A model generated the notes under the pieces. That model was not told the origin of the DNA. It did no database searches and saw nothing but the letters and a program-made list of their open reading frames with translations. The position numbers were made by a program, and so were the translations under genes. DNA of 64,000 nucleotides from Scandinavium sp002470465. Its GTDB lineage: Bacteria; Pseudomonadota; Gammaproteobacteria; Enterobacterales; Enterobacteriaceae. Numbering within the stretch: the first letter of the stretch is position 1; each line of letters begins with the position of its first letter. Location of the stretch: the NCBI RefSeq assembly GCF_040750395.1, contig NZ_JBFLVD010000029.1:71698-135697 (forward strand). The letters run 5' to 3'. This document shows, in pieces, positions 14,286-22,724 of this stretch.

Positions 14286-15866
14286 TTACATCACCAGACG
14301 GCGAATGTCGCTCAACATGTTGTTGATGATGGTGATGAAACGCGCACCATCAGCCCCGTCGATCACGCGGTGGTCGAAGGAGAGAGACATCGGCATCATC
14401 AGACGCGGCGTGAACTCTTTCCCGTTCCACACTGGCTCCATCGCGGACTTGGAAACACCGAGGATAGCCACTTCCGGCGCGTTGACGATTGGCGCGAAGT
14501 GCGTTGTCCCGATACCGCCCAGGCTGGAGATGGTGAAGCATCCGCCTTGCATTTCGCCAGCGGTCAGCTTGCCGTCGCGAGCTTTTTTGGAGATAGCCAT
14601 CAGTTCGCGGGACAGTTCGGTGATGCTCTTCTTGTTCACATCCTTGAACACCGGAACCACCAGACCGTTTGGCGTATCTACCGCCACGCCGATGTTGATG
14701 TATTTTTTCAGCGTCAGCTTCTGGCCGTCTTCGGACAGGGAGCTGTTGAAGCGAGGCATCTGCTCAAGCGCTGCGGCAACGGCTTTCATGATGAAGACCA
14801 CTGGAGTGAATTTCACGTCCAGCTTGCGCTTCGCGGCTTCTTCGTTCTGCTGCTTACGGAACGCTTCCAGATCGGTGATATCGGTTTTGTCGAAGTGCGT
14901 AACGTGCGGGATCATCACCCAGTTACGGCTCAGGTTCGCGCCAGAAATTTTCTGGATACGGCCCATTTCCACTTCTTCGATTTCGCCAAACTTGCTGAAG
15001 TCCACTTTCGGCCATGGCAGCATGCCTGGCAGACCGCCGCCGGTAGCAGCTGGTGCAGATTCAGCGCGTTTCACTGCGTCTTTCACGTAAGCCTGAACGT
15101 CTTCGCGCAGGATGCGGCCTTTACGACCGGAGCCTTTTACTTTCGCCAGGTTAACGCCGAATTCGCGCGCCAGACGGCGAATCAGCGGAGTCGCGTGAAC
15201 GTAAGCGTCGTTCTCAGCAAACTCAGATTTGCCTTCCGCTTTCGCAGCTGGTGCTGCGGCAGGTGCAGACTGAGTCGGTGCCGGAGCAGCAGCCTGAGCA
15301 GGTGCCGCAGCTGGAGCCGCGCCCGCTACTTCGAAGACCATGATCAGGGAGCCAGTAGACACTTTGTCACCGGTGCTGATTTTGATCTCTTTCACCACGC
15401 CCGCGAACGGCGCTGGCACTTCCATAGAAGCTTTGTCGCCTTCTACGGTGATCAGGGATTGTTCAGCGGCAACGGTGTCGCCCACTTTCACCATGATCTC
15501 GGTGACTTCAACTTCGTCACCGCCGATGTCAGGCACGTTCACGTCTTTCGCTGCTGCGGCAGCTGCTGGAGCAGCGGCGGCCGGAGCGGCTTCTTTCTTC
15601 TCTTCCTGCGCAGGTGCAGCAGCTGCTGCACCGTCGGCGGAATCGAAAATCATAATCAGTTTGCCGGTCTCGGTTTTGTCGCCGACAGAGACCTTGATCT
15701 CTTTCACGACGCCAGCCTGCGGAGACGGGACTTCCATAGAGGCTTTGTCGCCTTCTACGGTGATCAGCGACTGTTCTGCTTCAACTTTGTCGCCCACTTT
15801 GACCAGAATCTCGGTGATTTCAACTTCATCAGCCCCGATGTCCGGTACGTTGATTTCGATAGCCAT
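14286..15866 (-). CDS. aceF: Pyruvate dehydrogenase E2 (dihydrolipoyllysine acetyltransferase), two lipoyl domains
   Basis: Core of the pyruvate dehydrogenase complex; transfers acetyl groups to CoA. Order: lipoyl domain 1 (1-76, Lys41 in EGDKASMEVP), Ala/Pro linker, lipoyl domain 2 (about 108-182, Lys145 in the same motif), Ala/Pro linker, E1/E3-binding domain (ATPLIRRLAREFGV), and catalytic acetyltransferase domain ending FDHRVIDGADGARF with His499 and Asp503. At 526 residues it is about 104 shorter than E. coli AceF (630), accounted for by one missing lipoyl domain and linker. The frame is intact. It lies 14 bases after aceE. Identity is certain. Confidence 0.97.
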   Translation of the reverse strand: MAIEINVPDIGADEVEITEILVKVGDKVEAEQSLITVEGDKASMEVPSPQAGVVKEIKVSVGDKTETGKLIMIFDSADGAAAAAPAQEEKKEAAPAAAAPAAAAAAKDVNVPDIGGDEVEVTEIMVKVGDTVAAEQSLITVEGDKASMEVPAPFAGVVKEIKISTGDKVSTGSLIMVFEVAGAAPAAAPAQAAAPAPTQSAPAAAPAAKAEGKSEFAENDAYVHATPLIRRLAREFGVNLAKVKGSGRKGRILREDVQAYVKDAVKRAESAPAATGGGLPGMLPWPKVDFSKFGEIEEVEMGRIQKISGANLSRNWVMIPHVTHFDKTDITDLEAFRKQQNEEAAKRKLDVKFTPVVFIMKAVAAALEQMPRFNSSLSEDGQKLTLKKYINIGVAVDTPNGLVVPVFKDVNKKSITELSRELMAISKKARDGKLTAGEMQGGCFTISSLGGIGTTHFAPIVNAPEVAILGVSKSAMEPVWNGKEFTPRLMMPMSLSFDHRVIDGADGARFITIINNMLSDIRRLVM

Positions 15867-15880
15867 TATTCTTTTACCTC

Positions 15881-18544
15881 TTACGCCAGACGCGGGTTAA
15901 CTTTTTCTGCATCGATGTTGAATTTGGTGATCGCATCCGCCACCACTTTCTTGTCGATTTCGCCACGTTTAGCCAGTTCGCCCAGGGCCGCAACCACAAC
16001 ATAAGAAGCATCAACTTCGAAGTGGTGACGCAGGTTTTCACGGCTGTCGGAACGACCGAAGCCATCGGTACCCAGTACGCGGTAATCATCAGCCGGTACG
16101 TAGGTACGAACCTGTTCAGCGAACAGTTTCATATAGTCAGTGGATGCCACCGCCGGTGCATCGTTCATCACCTGAGCGATGTACGGAACGCGCGGAGTTT
16201 CCATTGGGTGCAGCATGTTCCAGCGCTCACAGTCCTGACCGTCGCGGGCCAGTTCGGTGAAGGAGGTGACGGAGTACACGTCAGAGCCCACGCCGTAGTC
16301 TTTCGCCAGGATCTGAGCGGCTTCACGCACGTGACGCAGGATAGAACCGGAGCCCAGCAGCTGAACTTTACCTTTGCTACCTTCAACGGTTTCGAGTTTG
16401 TAGATACCTTTACGGATACCTTCCTCAACACCTTCCGGCATCGCCGGCATGTGGTAGTTTTCGTTCAGGGTGGTGATGTAGTAGAACACGTTCTCTTGTT
16501 TTTCACCGTACATACGGACCAGACCGTCGTGCATGATCACGGCCACTTCGTATGCGTAAGACGGGTCGTAAGAGATACAGTTCGGGATAGTCAGAGACTG
16601 GATATGGCTGTGACCATCTTCGTGCTGCAGACCTTCACCGTTCAGGGTGGTACGACCGGAGGTACCGCCAACCAGGAAGCCGCGAGCCTGCTGATCACCC
16701 GCCTGCCAGCACAGATCGCCGATACGCTGGAAGCCGAACATCGAGTAGTAGATGTAGAACGGGATCATCGGCAGGTTGTTGGTGCTGTAAGAAGTCGCCG
16801 CCGCGAGCCAGGATGCGCCTGCACCCAGTTCGTTGATACCTTCCTGCAGGATCTGACCTTTCTCGTCTTCTTTGTAGTAGGCAACCTGCTCACGGTCCTG
16901 CGGGGTGTACTGCTGGCCGTTGGAGCTGTAGATACCGATCTGACGGAACAGACCTTCCATACCGAAAGTACGCGCTTCGTCAGCCAGAATCGGAACCAGA
17001 CGATCTTTGATAGACGGGTTCTTCAGCATCACGTTCAGGGCACGAACGAAAGCGATGGTAGTAGAAATTTCTTTGTTCTGCTCTTCGAGAAGCTGCTGGA
17101 AATCAGCCAGAGCAGGCATTTCCAGTTTCTCGGTGAATTTCACCTGACGGGATGGCAGGTAGCCGCCCAGTTTCTGACGCTGTGCGTGCAGATAGGTGTG
17201 TTCTTCAGAGCCTTCAGGGAAGGTCACGTACGGCAGTTTTTCGATATCAGCATCGGATACCGGCACGTTGAAACGGTCACGGACGTAGCGTACGCCGTCC
17301 ATGTTCATTTTCTTCACCTGGTGAGCGATGTTTTTACCTTCAGCGGAATCGCCCATGCCGTAACCTTTGATGGTGTGGGCCAGGATAACGGTCGCTTTAC
17401 CTTTGGTGTCCTGTGCGTTTTTCAGCGCAGCATAGACTTTCTTCGGATCGTGGCCACCGCGGTTCAGGGCCCAGATCTGATCGTCAGTCCAGTCAGCAAC
17501 CAGTGCGGCAGTTTCCGGATATTTACCGAAGAAGTGCTCACGCACGTAGGCGCCATTTTTGGATTTGAAGGTCTGGTAGTCACCGTCAACGGTTTCGTTC
17601 ATCAGTTGAATCAGCTTACCGCTGGTGTCTTTACGCAGCAGCTCATCCCAACGGCCGCCCCACATCACTTTCACCACGTTCCAGCCAGCGCCCGCGAAGA
17701 TGCCTTCCAGTTCGTTAACGATTTTGCCGTTACCGGTGACCGGGCCATCCAGACGCTGCAGGTTGCAGTTGATGATGAAGCAGAGGTTGTCCAGCTTGTC
17801 GCGGGTCGCGATGGTGATCGCACCTTTGGATTCTGGTTCGTCCATCTCGCCGTCGCCGAGGAAGGCATAAACGGTCTGCTGAGAGGTATCTTTCAGGCCA
17901 CGGTGTTCCAGATATTTCAGGAACTTCGCCTGGTAGATCGCACCGATTGGGCCCAGACCCATGGAGACGGTCGGGAACTGCCAGAATTCTGGCATCAGTT
18001 TCGGGTGCGGATAAGAAGAGAGGCCTTTGCCGTGAACTTCCTGGCGGAAGTTGTTCATCTGCTCTTCGGTCAGGCGACCTTCAAGGAAGGCACGCGCGTA
18101 AACGCCTGGAGAGATGTGGCCCTGGAAGTACACCAGGTCGCCGCCGTCCTGTTCGGTACGGGCACGGAAGAAGTGGTTGAAGCACACTTCGTAAATGGTC
18201 GCAGAAGACTGGAAGGAGGACATGTGGCCACCCAGCTCCAGGTCTTTCTTCGACGCGCGCAGAACGGTCATGATCGCGTTCCAGCGGATAGCTGAACGAA
18301 TGCGACGTTCCAGATCCAGATTCCCCGGGTATTCCGGCTCATCTTCAACGGCAATCGTGTTCACATAATTGTTTGCCCCGGCACCAGCTGCCACGCTTAC
18401 GCCGCCTTTGCGGGCTTCGGAAAGCAGTTGGTCAATCAGATACTGAGCGCGCTCAACACCTTCTTCACGGATGACCGATTCGATCGCCTGTAGCCAGTCG
18501 CGAGTTTCGATCGGATCCACGTCATTTTGTAAACGGTCTGACAT
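15881..18544 (-). CDS. aceE: Pyruvate dehydrogenase E1 component, homodimeric type
   Basis: Thiamine-diphosphate-dependent decarboxylation of pyruvate and reductive acetylation of AceF. 887 residues, equal to E. coli AceE and highly similar throughout. The cofactor motif GDGEMDEPESKG to INCNLQ binds ThDP and Mg. The start MSDRLQNDVDP (ATG 18544) is set by alignment; in-frame starts upstream fall outside the conserved region. It lies downstream of pdhR with a gap of about 137 bases and upstream of aceF, in the classic operon. Confidence 0.98.
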   Translation of the reverse strand: MSDRLQNDVDPIETRDWLQAIESVIREEGVERAQYLIDQLLSEARKGGVSVAAGAGANNYVNTIAVEDEPEYPGNLDLERRIRSAIRWNAIMTVLRASKKDLELGGHMSSFQSSATIYEVCFNHFFRARTEQDGGDLVYFQGHISPGVYARAFLEGRLTEEQMNNFRQEVHGKGLSSYPHPKLMPEFWQFPTVSMGLGPIGAIYQAKFLKYLEHRGLKDTSQQTVYAFLGDGEMDEPESKGAITIATRDKLDNLCFIINCNLQRLDGPVTGNGKIVNELEGIFAGAGWNVVKVMWGGRWDELLRKDTSGKLIQLMNETVDGDYQTFKSKNGAYVREHFFGKYPETAALVADWTDDQIWALNRGGHDPKKVYAALKNAQDTKGKATVILAHTIKGYGMGDSAEGKNIAHQVKKMNMDGVRYVRDRFNVPVSDADIEKLPYVTFPEGSEEHTYLHAQRQKLGGYLPSRQVKFTEKLEMPALADFQQLLEEQNKEISTTIAFVRALNVMLKNPSIKDRLVPILADEARTFGMEGLFRQIGIYSSNGQQYTPQDREQVAYYKEDEKGQILQEGINELGAGASWLAAATSYSTNNLPMIPFYIYYSMFGFQRIGDLCWQAGDQQARGFLVGGTSGRTTLNGEGLQHEDGHSHIQSLTIPNCISYDPSYAYEVAVIMHDGLVRMYGEKQENVFYYITTLNENYHMPAMPEGVEEGIRKGIYKLETVEGSKGKVQLLGSGSILRHVREAAQILAKDYGVGSDVYSVTSFTELARDGQDCERWNMLHPMETPRVPYIAQVMNDAPAVASTDYMKLFAEQVRTYVPADDYRVLGTDGFGRSDSRENLRHHFEVDASYVVVAALGELAKRGEIDKKVVADAITKFNIDAEKVNPRLA

Positions 18545-18681
18545 GGGGGTATTCCTTATCTGTCTAATCGTTGATTTGTCTGGAACCTGTCCCATTGCGT
18601 TTTCGGCTAAAAGCGCAATAAGACAGGTTCTGCGTTTAGTTGCCGCGCTCTAAAAACTGGCGCTGAAAAAAATCGGTGTTG

Positions 18682-19446
18682 CTAGTCCTTTCGTTGCTGT
18701 AGGCGGCGAAGCGAGCGGTCTCGACGACTTTGCTCACGGCTGCGGTCCAGCAAGATTTCCTCAATGAAGGCCAGGTGACGGTGCGACGCTTCGCGCGCCT
18801 GCTCCGGCTCTCTGGCCATTATCGCCTCGAATACTCGGGTGCGATGGCTGCTGACCAGCGGGAGCATTTCCCGTCGGGCGTACAGCAATTCAAAGTTCTG
18901 TCGAACATTCTGCGCCAGCATCGGTTCCATGCAGCGAAGAAGATGAAGTAAGACCACATTATGAGCGGCTTCGGTGACGGCAATTTGATACTGGACGACG
19001 GCGCTGGATTCGGCATCAAGATCGCCAGACTGCTGAGCGATTTCAATGGCCTGATGCAGTTCGCGGATGCGTAAGCGATCTTCATCATTCCCCCGCAACG
19101 CGGCATAATACGCGGCAATCCCTTCCAGAGCGTGGCGGGTTTCCAGCAGATCAAACTGGGATTCAGGGTGGTCGGCGAGCAATTCTACCAGCGGATCGCT
19201 GAAGCTCTGCCAGAGGCTACTTTGCACAAAGGTACCGCCGCCCTGGCGACGAAGCAGTAAGCCCTTCGCTTCGAGACGTTGGATCGCCTCGCGCAGTGAG
19301 GGACGGGAAACATCGAACTGTTTTGCCAGTTCGCGTTCAGGTGGAAGTTTTTCGCCGGGGCGCAGCGTCCCCTCAAGAATCAAAAACTCCAGCTGCTGCT
19401 CAATCACATCGGATAATTTTGGTTGGCGGATTTTGCTGTAGGCCAT
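18682..19446 (-). CDS. pdhR: GntR-family pyruvate-responsive repressor PdhR
   Basis: Represses the pdhR-aceEF-lpd operon; pyruvate relieves binding. 254 residues, as in E. coli. An N-terminal winged helix-turn-helix (about 10-75: PERELAKQFDVSRPSLREAI) is followed by an all-helical FadR-type ligand domain. First gene of its operon. Its own operator lies 33 bases upstream of the ATG, so it is autoregulated. Confidence 0.98.
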   Translation of the reverse strand: MAYSKIRQPKLSDVIEQQLEFLILEGTLRPGEKLPPERELAKQFDVSRPSLREAIQRLEAKGLLLRRQGGGTFVQSSLWQSFSDPLVELLADHPESQFDLLETRHALEGIAAYYAALRGNDEDRLRIRELHQAIEIAQQSGDLDAESSAVVQYQIAVTEAAHNVVLLHLLRCMEPMLAQNVRQNFELLYARREMLPLVSSHRTRVFEAIMAREPEQAREASHRHLAFIEEILLDRSREQSRRDRSLRRLQQRKD

Positions 19447-19478
19447 GGTTCCCTGTCTTAAGCCATTTACCCGGAGTC

Positions 19479-19495
19479 AATTGGTCTTACCAATT
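19479..19495. promoter_or_regulatory. PdhR operator
   Basis: AATTGGTCTTACCAATT is a perfect inverted repeat around a 3-base centre and matches the PdhR box. It starts at +11 relative to the transcription start predicted from the promoter at 19512-19540, so bound PdhR would block initiation or early elongation. Confidence 0.93.
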
Positions 19496-19511
19496 CAAAG
19501 TTCGTGACGGT

Positions 19512-19540
19512 AAAGTAACAAAGTATTCACCTTCTGTCCA
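19512..19540 (-). promoter_or_regulatory. pdhR-aceEF-lpd promoter
   Basis: Minus strand TGGACA (19535-19540), 17-base spacer, TACTTT (19512-19517). It places the start about 10 bases before the PdhR operator and gives a leader of roughly 60 bases. Confidence 0.75.
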
Positions 19541-19901
19541 TACAGGTTTTGATTGAAATCAGTAAACCCGGCACTTTTTAACAACCTTACAGAAATAACG
19601 TTTCAGAAATGTAACTTTGCACAAATGTCACATTTACCCCTAAAGAGGCAGTTTTAACGTATGCGAAACGAAAAGCTGTGCAGCCTGAACCGATTCAATA
19701 TGACGAAAAGTGCCTGAACAGACATAAAATTTCGCTAAAACGGTAAATACGAAAGGGATTGTTACCGCGATCCGGCATTTACATTTGGTTTCTTTTTACG
19801 CAACTCGTCAGCATCCCTGCACAAAGCAGGTGCATTCGGCGGCACTTACCACTATTCTTCCAGCTGCGGAAGACTTACACGCAACTTTCAGCCATCCGCT
19901 C
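19541..19901. other. Intergenic region between divergent pdhR and aroP
   Basis: About 360 bases of AT-rich DNA with no gene. It holds one good Cra-like site (19686-19697), a weaker Cra-like half site near 19595-19606, and a minus-strand AAATGTGACATTT that resembles half of a CRP site (around 19610-19630). No reading frame with a ribosome site is convincing. Confidence 0.5.
19686..19697. promoter_or_regulatory. Candidate Cra (FruR) box
   Basis: TGAACCGATTCA fits the palindromic Cra core TGAANCGNTTCA. It lies about 150-170 bases upstream of the pdhR promoter and about 220 upstream of the aroP promoter. Control of pyruvate dehydrogenase by Cra would be metabolically sensible, but the distance makes this a candidate only. 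Confidence 0.45.
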
Positions 19902-19919
19902 TGTAAAATATAATGTACA
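19902..19919 (+). promoter_or_regulatory. aroP promoter -10 overlapped by a TyrR box
   Basis: TGTAAA, six bases, TGTACA is one mismatch from the TyrR box TGTAAA-N6-TTTACA. A perfect -10 hexamer TATAAT (19909-19914) lies inside it, so TyrR binding would block RNA polymerase. This matches known TyrR repression of aroP in E. coli. The ATG is 77 bases downstream of the -10. Confidence 0.75.
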
Positions 19920-19990
19920 GAATATGGAAGTTCATAATGACACGCGCTTAGCCAAAGCGTAGAAAAAACAATCACTCACGAGGTTTCATA

Positions 19991-21358
19991 ATGGAAGGTC
20001 AACAGCACGGCGAACAGCTGAAGCGCGGCCTTAAAAACCGCCACATTCAGCTTATTGCGCTGGGTGGAGCTATCGGAACGGGCCTGTTTCTGGGCAGCGC
20101 CTCCGTTATTCAATCCGCAGGGCCGGGGATCATTCTCGGTTATGCCATTGCAGGTTTCGTGGCCTTTCTGATCATGCGTCAGCTGGGCGAAATGGTGGTG
20201 GAAGAGCCGGTGGCCGGTTCCTTCAGCCACTTTGCCTATAAATACTGGGGCAACTTTGCCGGTTTCGCCTCTGGCTGGAACTACTGGGTGCTTTACGTGC
20301 TGGTGGCGATGGCGGAACTGACTGCGGTCGGCAAATATATCCAGTTCTGGTACCCGGAAATCCCAACCTGGGTCTCCGCCGCCGTCTTCTTCGTGGTCAT
20401 CAACGCCATCAACCTGACCAACGTCAAAGTGTTTGGTGAGATGGAGTTCTGGTTCGCCATTATTAAAGTGGTCGCGGTCGTCGCGATGATCCTGTTCGGC
20501 GGCTGGCTGCTGTTCAGCGGTCACGGCGGCCCGCAGGCGACGGTTCGCAACCTCTGGGAACAGGGCGGCTTCCTGCCGCACGGCATTCAGGGGCTGGTGA
20601 TGATGATGGCCATTATCATGTTCTCCTTCGGTGGACTGGAGCTGGTCGGTATCACAGCTGCGGAAGCAGACGATCCGCAGAAAAGCATCCCGAAAGCCAC
20701 CAACCAGGTTATCTACCGCATCCTGATTTTCTATGTAGGCTCGCTGGCCGTACTGCTGTCCCTTCTGCCATGGACTCGCGTCACCGCGGACACCAGCCCG
20801 TTCGTACTGATTTTCCACGAGCTGGGTGACACCTTTGTGGCAAACGCACTGAACATCGTGGTCCTGACCGCGGCGCTCTCCGTGTACAACAGCTGCGTGT
20901 ACTGCAACAGCCGTATGCTGTTCGGCCTGGCGCAGCAGGGCAACGCGCCGAAAGCGCTGACCAAAGTCGACAAGCGCGGCGTGCCGGTGAACACCATTCT
21001 GGTGTCTGCCGTATTTACAGCTCTGTGCGTGCTCATCAACTATCTGGCACCAGAATCTGCGTTCGGTCTGCTGATGGCGCTGGTCGTGTCTGCTCTGGTC
21101 ATCAACTGGGCGATGATTAGCCTTGCGCATATGAAGTTCCGTAAGGCCAAGCAGAAGCAGGGTGTTACCACGCGCTTCCCTGCCCTGTTCTATCCGCTCG
21201 GAAACTGGATTTGCTTGTTCACCGTGGCAGCCGTGCTGGTGATCATGCTGATGACCCCGGGTATGGCGATTTCCGTGTATCTGATCCCGGCATGGATTGT
21301 GGTACTCGGCATTGGCTACGCGGTCAAACAAAGAGGGTCCAAAGCCGTCCGCGCTTAA
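19991..21358 (+). CDS. aroP: Aromatic amino acid permease AroP
   Basis: Proton symporter of the APC superfamily for Phe, Tyr and Trp in the inner membrane. 455 residues (457 in E. coli), twelve predicted helices, with the family sequences LGGAIGTGLFLGSA near the N-terminus and GGLELVGITAAEA in the middle. ATG 19991 follows GAGG. It is monocistronic, with a TyrR-type promoter and a following hairpin. Identity is certain. Confidence 0.97.
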   Translation: MEGQQHGEQLKRGLKNRHIQLIALGGAIGTGLFLGSASVIQSAGPGIILGYAIAGFVAFLIMRQLGEMVVEEPVAGSFSHFAYKYWGNFAGFASGWNYWVLYVLVAMAELTAVGKYIQFWYPEIPTWVSAAVFFVVINAINLTNVKVFGEMEFWFAIIKVVAVVAMILFGGWLLFSGHGGPQATVRNLWEQGGFLPHGIQGLVMMMAIIMFSFGGLELVGITAAEADDPQKSIPKATNQVIYRILIFYVGSLAVLLSLLPWTRVTADTSPFVLIFHELGDTFVANALNIVVLTAALSVYNSCVYCNSRMLFGLAQQGNAPKALTKVDKRGVPVNTILVSAVFTALCVLINYLAPESAFGLLMALVVSALVINWAMISLAHMKFRKAKQKQGVTTRFPALFYPLGNWICLFTVAAVLVIMLMTPGMAISVYLIPAWIVVLGIGYAVKQRGSKAVRA

Positions 21359-21369
21359 TCTCTTTACGC

Positions 21370-21400
21370 CTCTGTACCCCTTTGCGGGTACAGAGCGTTT
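21370..21400 (+). terminator. Terminator of aroP
   Basis: 10 bp stem CTCTGTACCC / GGGTACAGAG with a 6-base loop, then CGTTTCTC. It begins 11 bases after the aroP stop. Confidence 0.75.
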
Positions 21401-21463
21401 CTCCCCCAGCAAAAGTGATGTACCATCCGAGGGTTGCAGCCATCAAAAGGACCCTTGTGACCG

Positions 21464-22504
21464 ATGAAAAAGCCCCTGACGATCAAAGACATTGCTGAAC
21501 TGGCTAACGTCTCCATCGCGACTGTTTCACGGGTACTGAACAACAACAGCTGGGTCTCGGATAAAACCCGGGAGAAAGTGCAGAAAGTGATCGACGAGCA
21601 TCACTTCAGCCCGAACCTGATGGCCCGCAGCATGATTTCCCGCAAAAGCATGACGCTTGCCGTCGTCGTATCCGACATCACCAGCCCCTACTTCGCCACC
21701 CTGGTTGAACAAATCGAAAAAGCCTGCCAGCAGGCCGGGTACAAAATCGTGCTGTTCGATACACAGTCGGCCAATAAGCGCAGCGAATCGAGCCTGGTGA
21801 TTGCCGAAGATCAGATATTCAGCACCATCATCGACAGCCAGCTCGATGGGGTGATCATCCTCGGCGGCAACATCGACTACCTGAAGATTCCGGAAGGCTA
21901 TCTGGATGGTTTACAAAAGCTTATCGCCACGCTTCCGGTGATAGTCGTGGGCCGCAAACTCGCCCATTATGACTACACTTGCCTGGAGCGTGACCAGGTC
22001 AACTGCGTGAAAATGATCACCGAATACCTGCTGGAAAAGGGTCATCGAAACATCGCGTTTATTGGCGGCTCGCCGGGCGTGTATATGACAGGACAGCGCG
22101 TGAACGCCTTCCGTGAGACGCTACGCCAGGCTGGTATTTCGGCTGAAAACGCGCAGGTGATTGAAACTAACTTCTACGCCCAGCACGGCTATGAAGCGAT
22201 TAAAAAATTGCTGGTATCGGGCCGGGCGCTGCCCCAGGCGCTGTTAGCAATTAACGATCGTGTGGCAATGGGCGCAATCCGCGCACTGAAGGATAACGGC
22301 ATTAACGTACCGGAAAATATCGCCGTCGCCAGCTGCGAATGTTTTCCCGGCAGCGAATATTACGTCCCGCGCCTGACCACCGTCGACCATCAGAATAACG
22401 TGTTAGGTCAGCAGGTTATCCAGCAGATGATGACTTTGTTGCAGGACATGCTGCCGGAATCGCCGGCGATCCCTCCCCTGTTAGTTGCGGGCGAATCCGC
22501 CTGA
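21464..22504 (+). CDS. LacI/GalR-family transcriptional repressor
   Basis: 346-residue regulator. The N-terminal helix-turn-helix and hinge (TIKDIAELANVSIATVSRVL to SPNLMARSMI) are followed by a periplasmic-binding-type sugar domain (about 62-335) with the usual VVVSDITSPYF start. It lies just upstream of a SIS enzyme and a PTS permease on the same strand, 220 bases away across a REP region. Its likely operator is the perfect palindrome at 22685-22702 in that operon's promoter. No similar site is seen before the repressor gene. The inducer is unknown. Confidence 0.92.
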   Translation: MKKPLTIKDIAELANVSIATVSRVLNNNSWVSDKTREKVQKVIDEHHFSPNLMARSMISRKSMTLAVVVSDITSPYFATLVEQIEKACQQAGYKIVLFDTQSANKRSESSLVIAEDQIFSTIIDSQLDGVIILGGNIDYLKIPEGYLDGLQKLIATLPVIVVGRKLAHYDYTCLERDQVNCVKMITEYLLEKGHRNIAFIGGSPGVYMTGQRVNAFRETLRQAGISAENAQVIETNFYAQHGYEAIKKLLVSGRALPQALLAINDRVAMGAIRALKDNGINVPENIAVASCECFPGSEYYVPRLTTVDHQNNVLGQQVIQQMMTLLQDMLPESPAIPPLLVAGESA

Positions 22505-22510
22505 ATGCCT

Positions 22511-22600
22511 TGCCGGATAGCGCTTGCGCTTATCCGGCCTACAACAGCTCACCATCGTCATTCACAGGCCTGCACAAGCGTTAGCGCCGCCGGGCATTTC
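22511..22600. repeat. REP-like elements
   Basis: TGCCGGATAGCGC / GCGCTTATCCGGC (22511-22543) is a REP-type palindrome just after the repressor stop. A degenerate second copy (GGCCTGCACAAGCG to GCCGGGCATT) lies at about 22566-22600. Confidence 0.65.
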
Positions 22601-22654
22601 CCTGCTCTGCACACAAAATATTCCGATCTTCATCACAAATCCTCATACGTAAAA

Positions 22655-22702
22655 TTGACCCACTAATTTGCCCGATCATATTTTACTGAAAACGTTTTCA
22701 GT
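22655..22702 (+). promoter_or_regulatory. Promoter and LacI-family operator of the SIS-PTS operon
   Basis: -35 TTGACC (22655-22660) and -10 TATTTT (22679-22684, spacer 18) are followed at once by the perfect 18 bp palindrome ACTGAAAACGTTTTCAGT (22685-22702). The central CG with A/T arms is the hallmark of LacI-family operators. The site covers the transcription start, so binding by the upstream repressor should shut the operon off. Confidence 0.8.
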
Positions 22703-22724
22703 TTTTTTCAGCAGCGAGGGCACT

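Noticed and set aside
22620..22650. CRP site before the SIS-PTS operon
   Set aside because: Only a TCACA half site is visible; the second half is not recognisable.
22685..22702. Palindrome at the SIS-PTS promoter as a Cra site
   Set aside because: Its half sites are one base longer than the Cra core on each side, and a LacI-family repressor gene lies right beside it, so a local operator is more likely.
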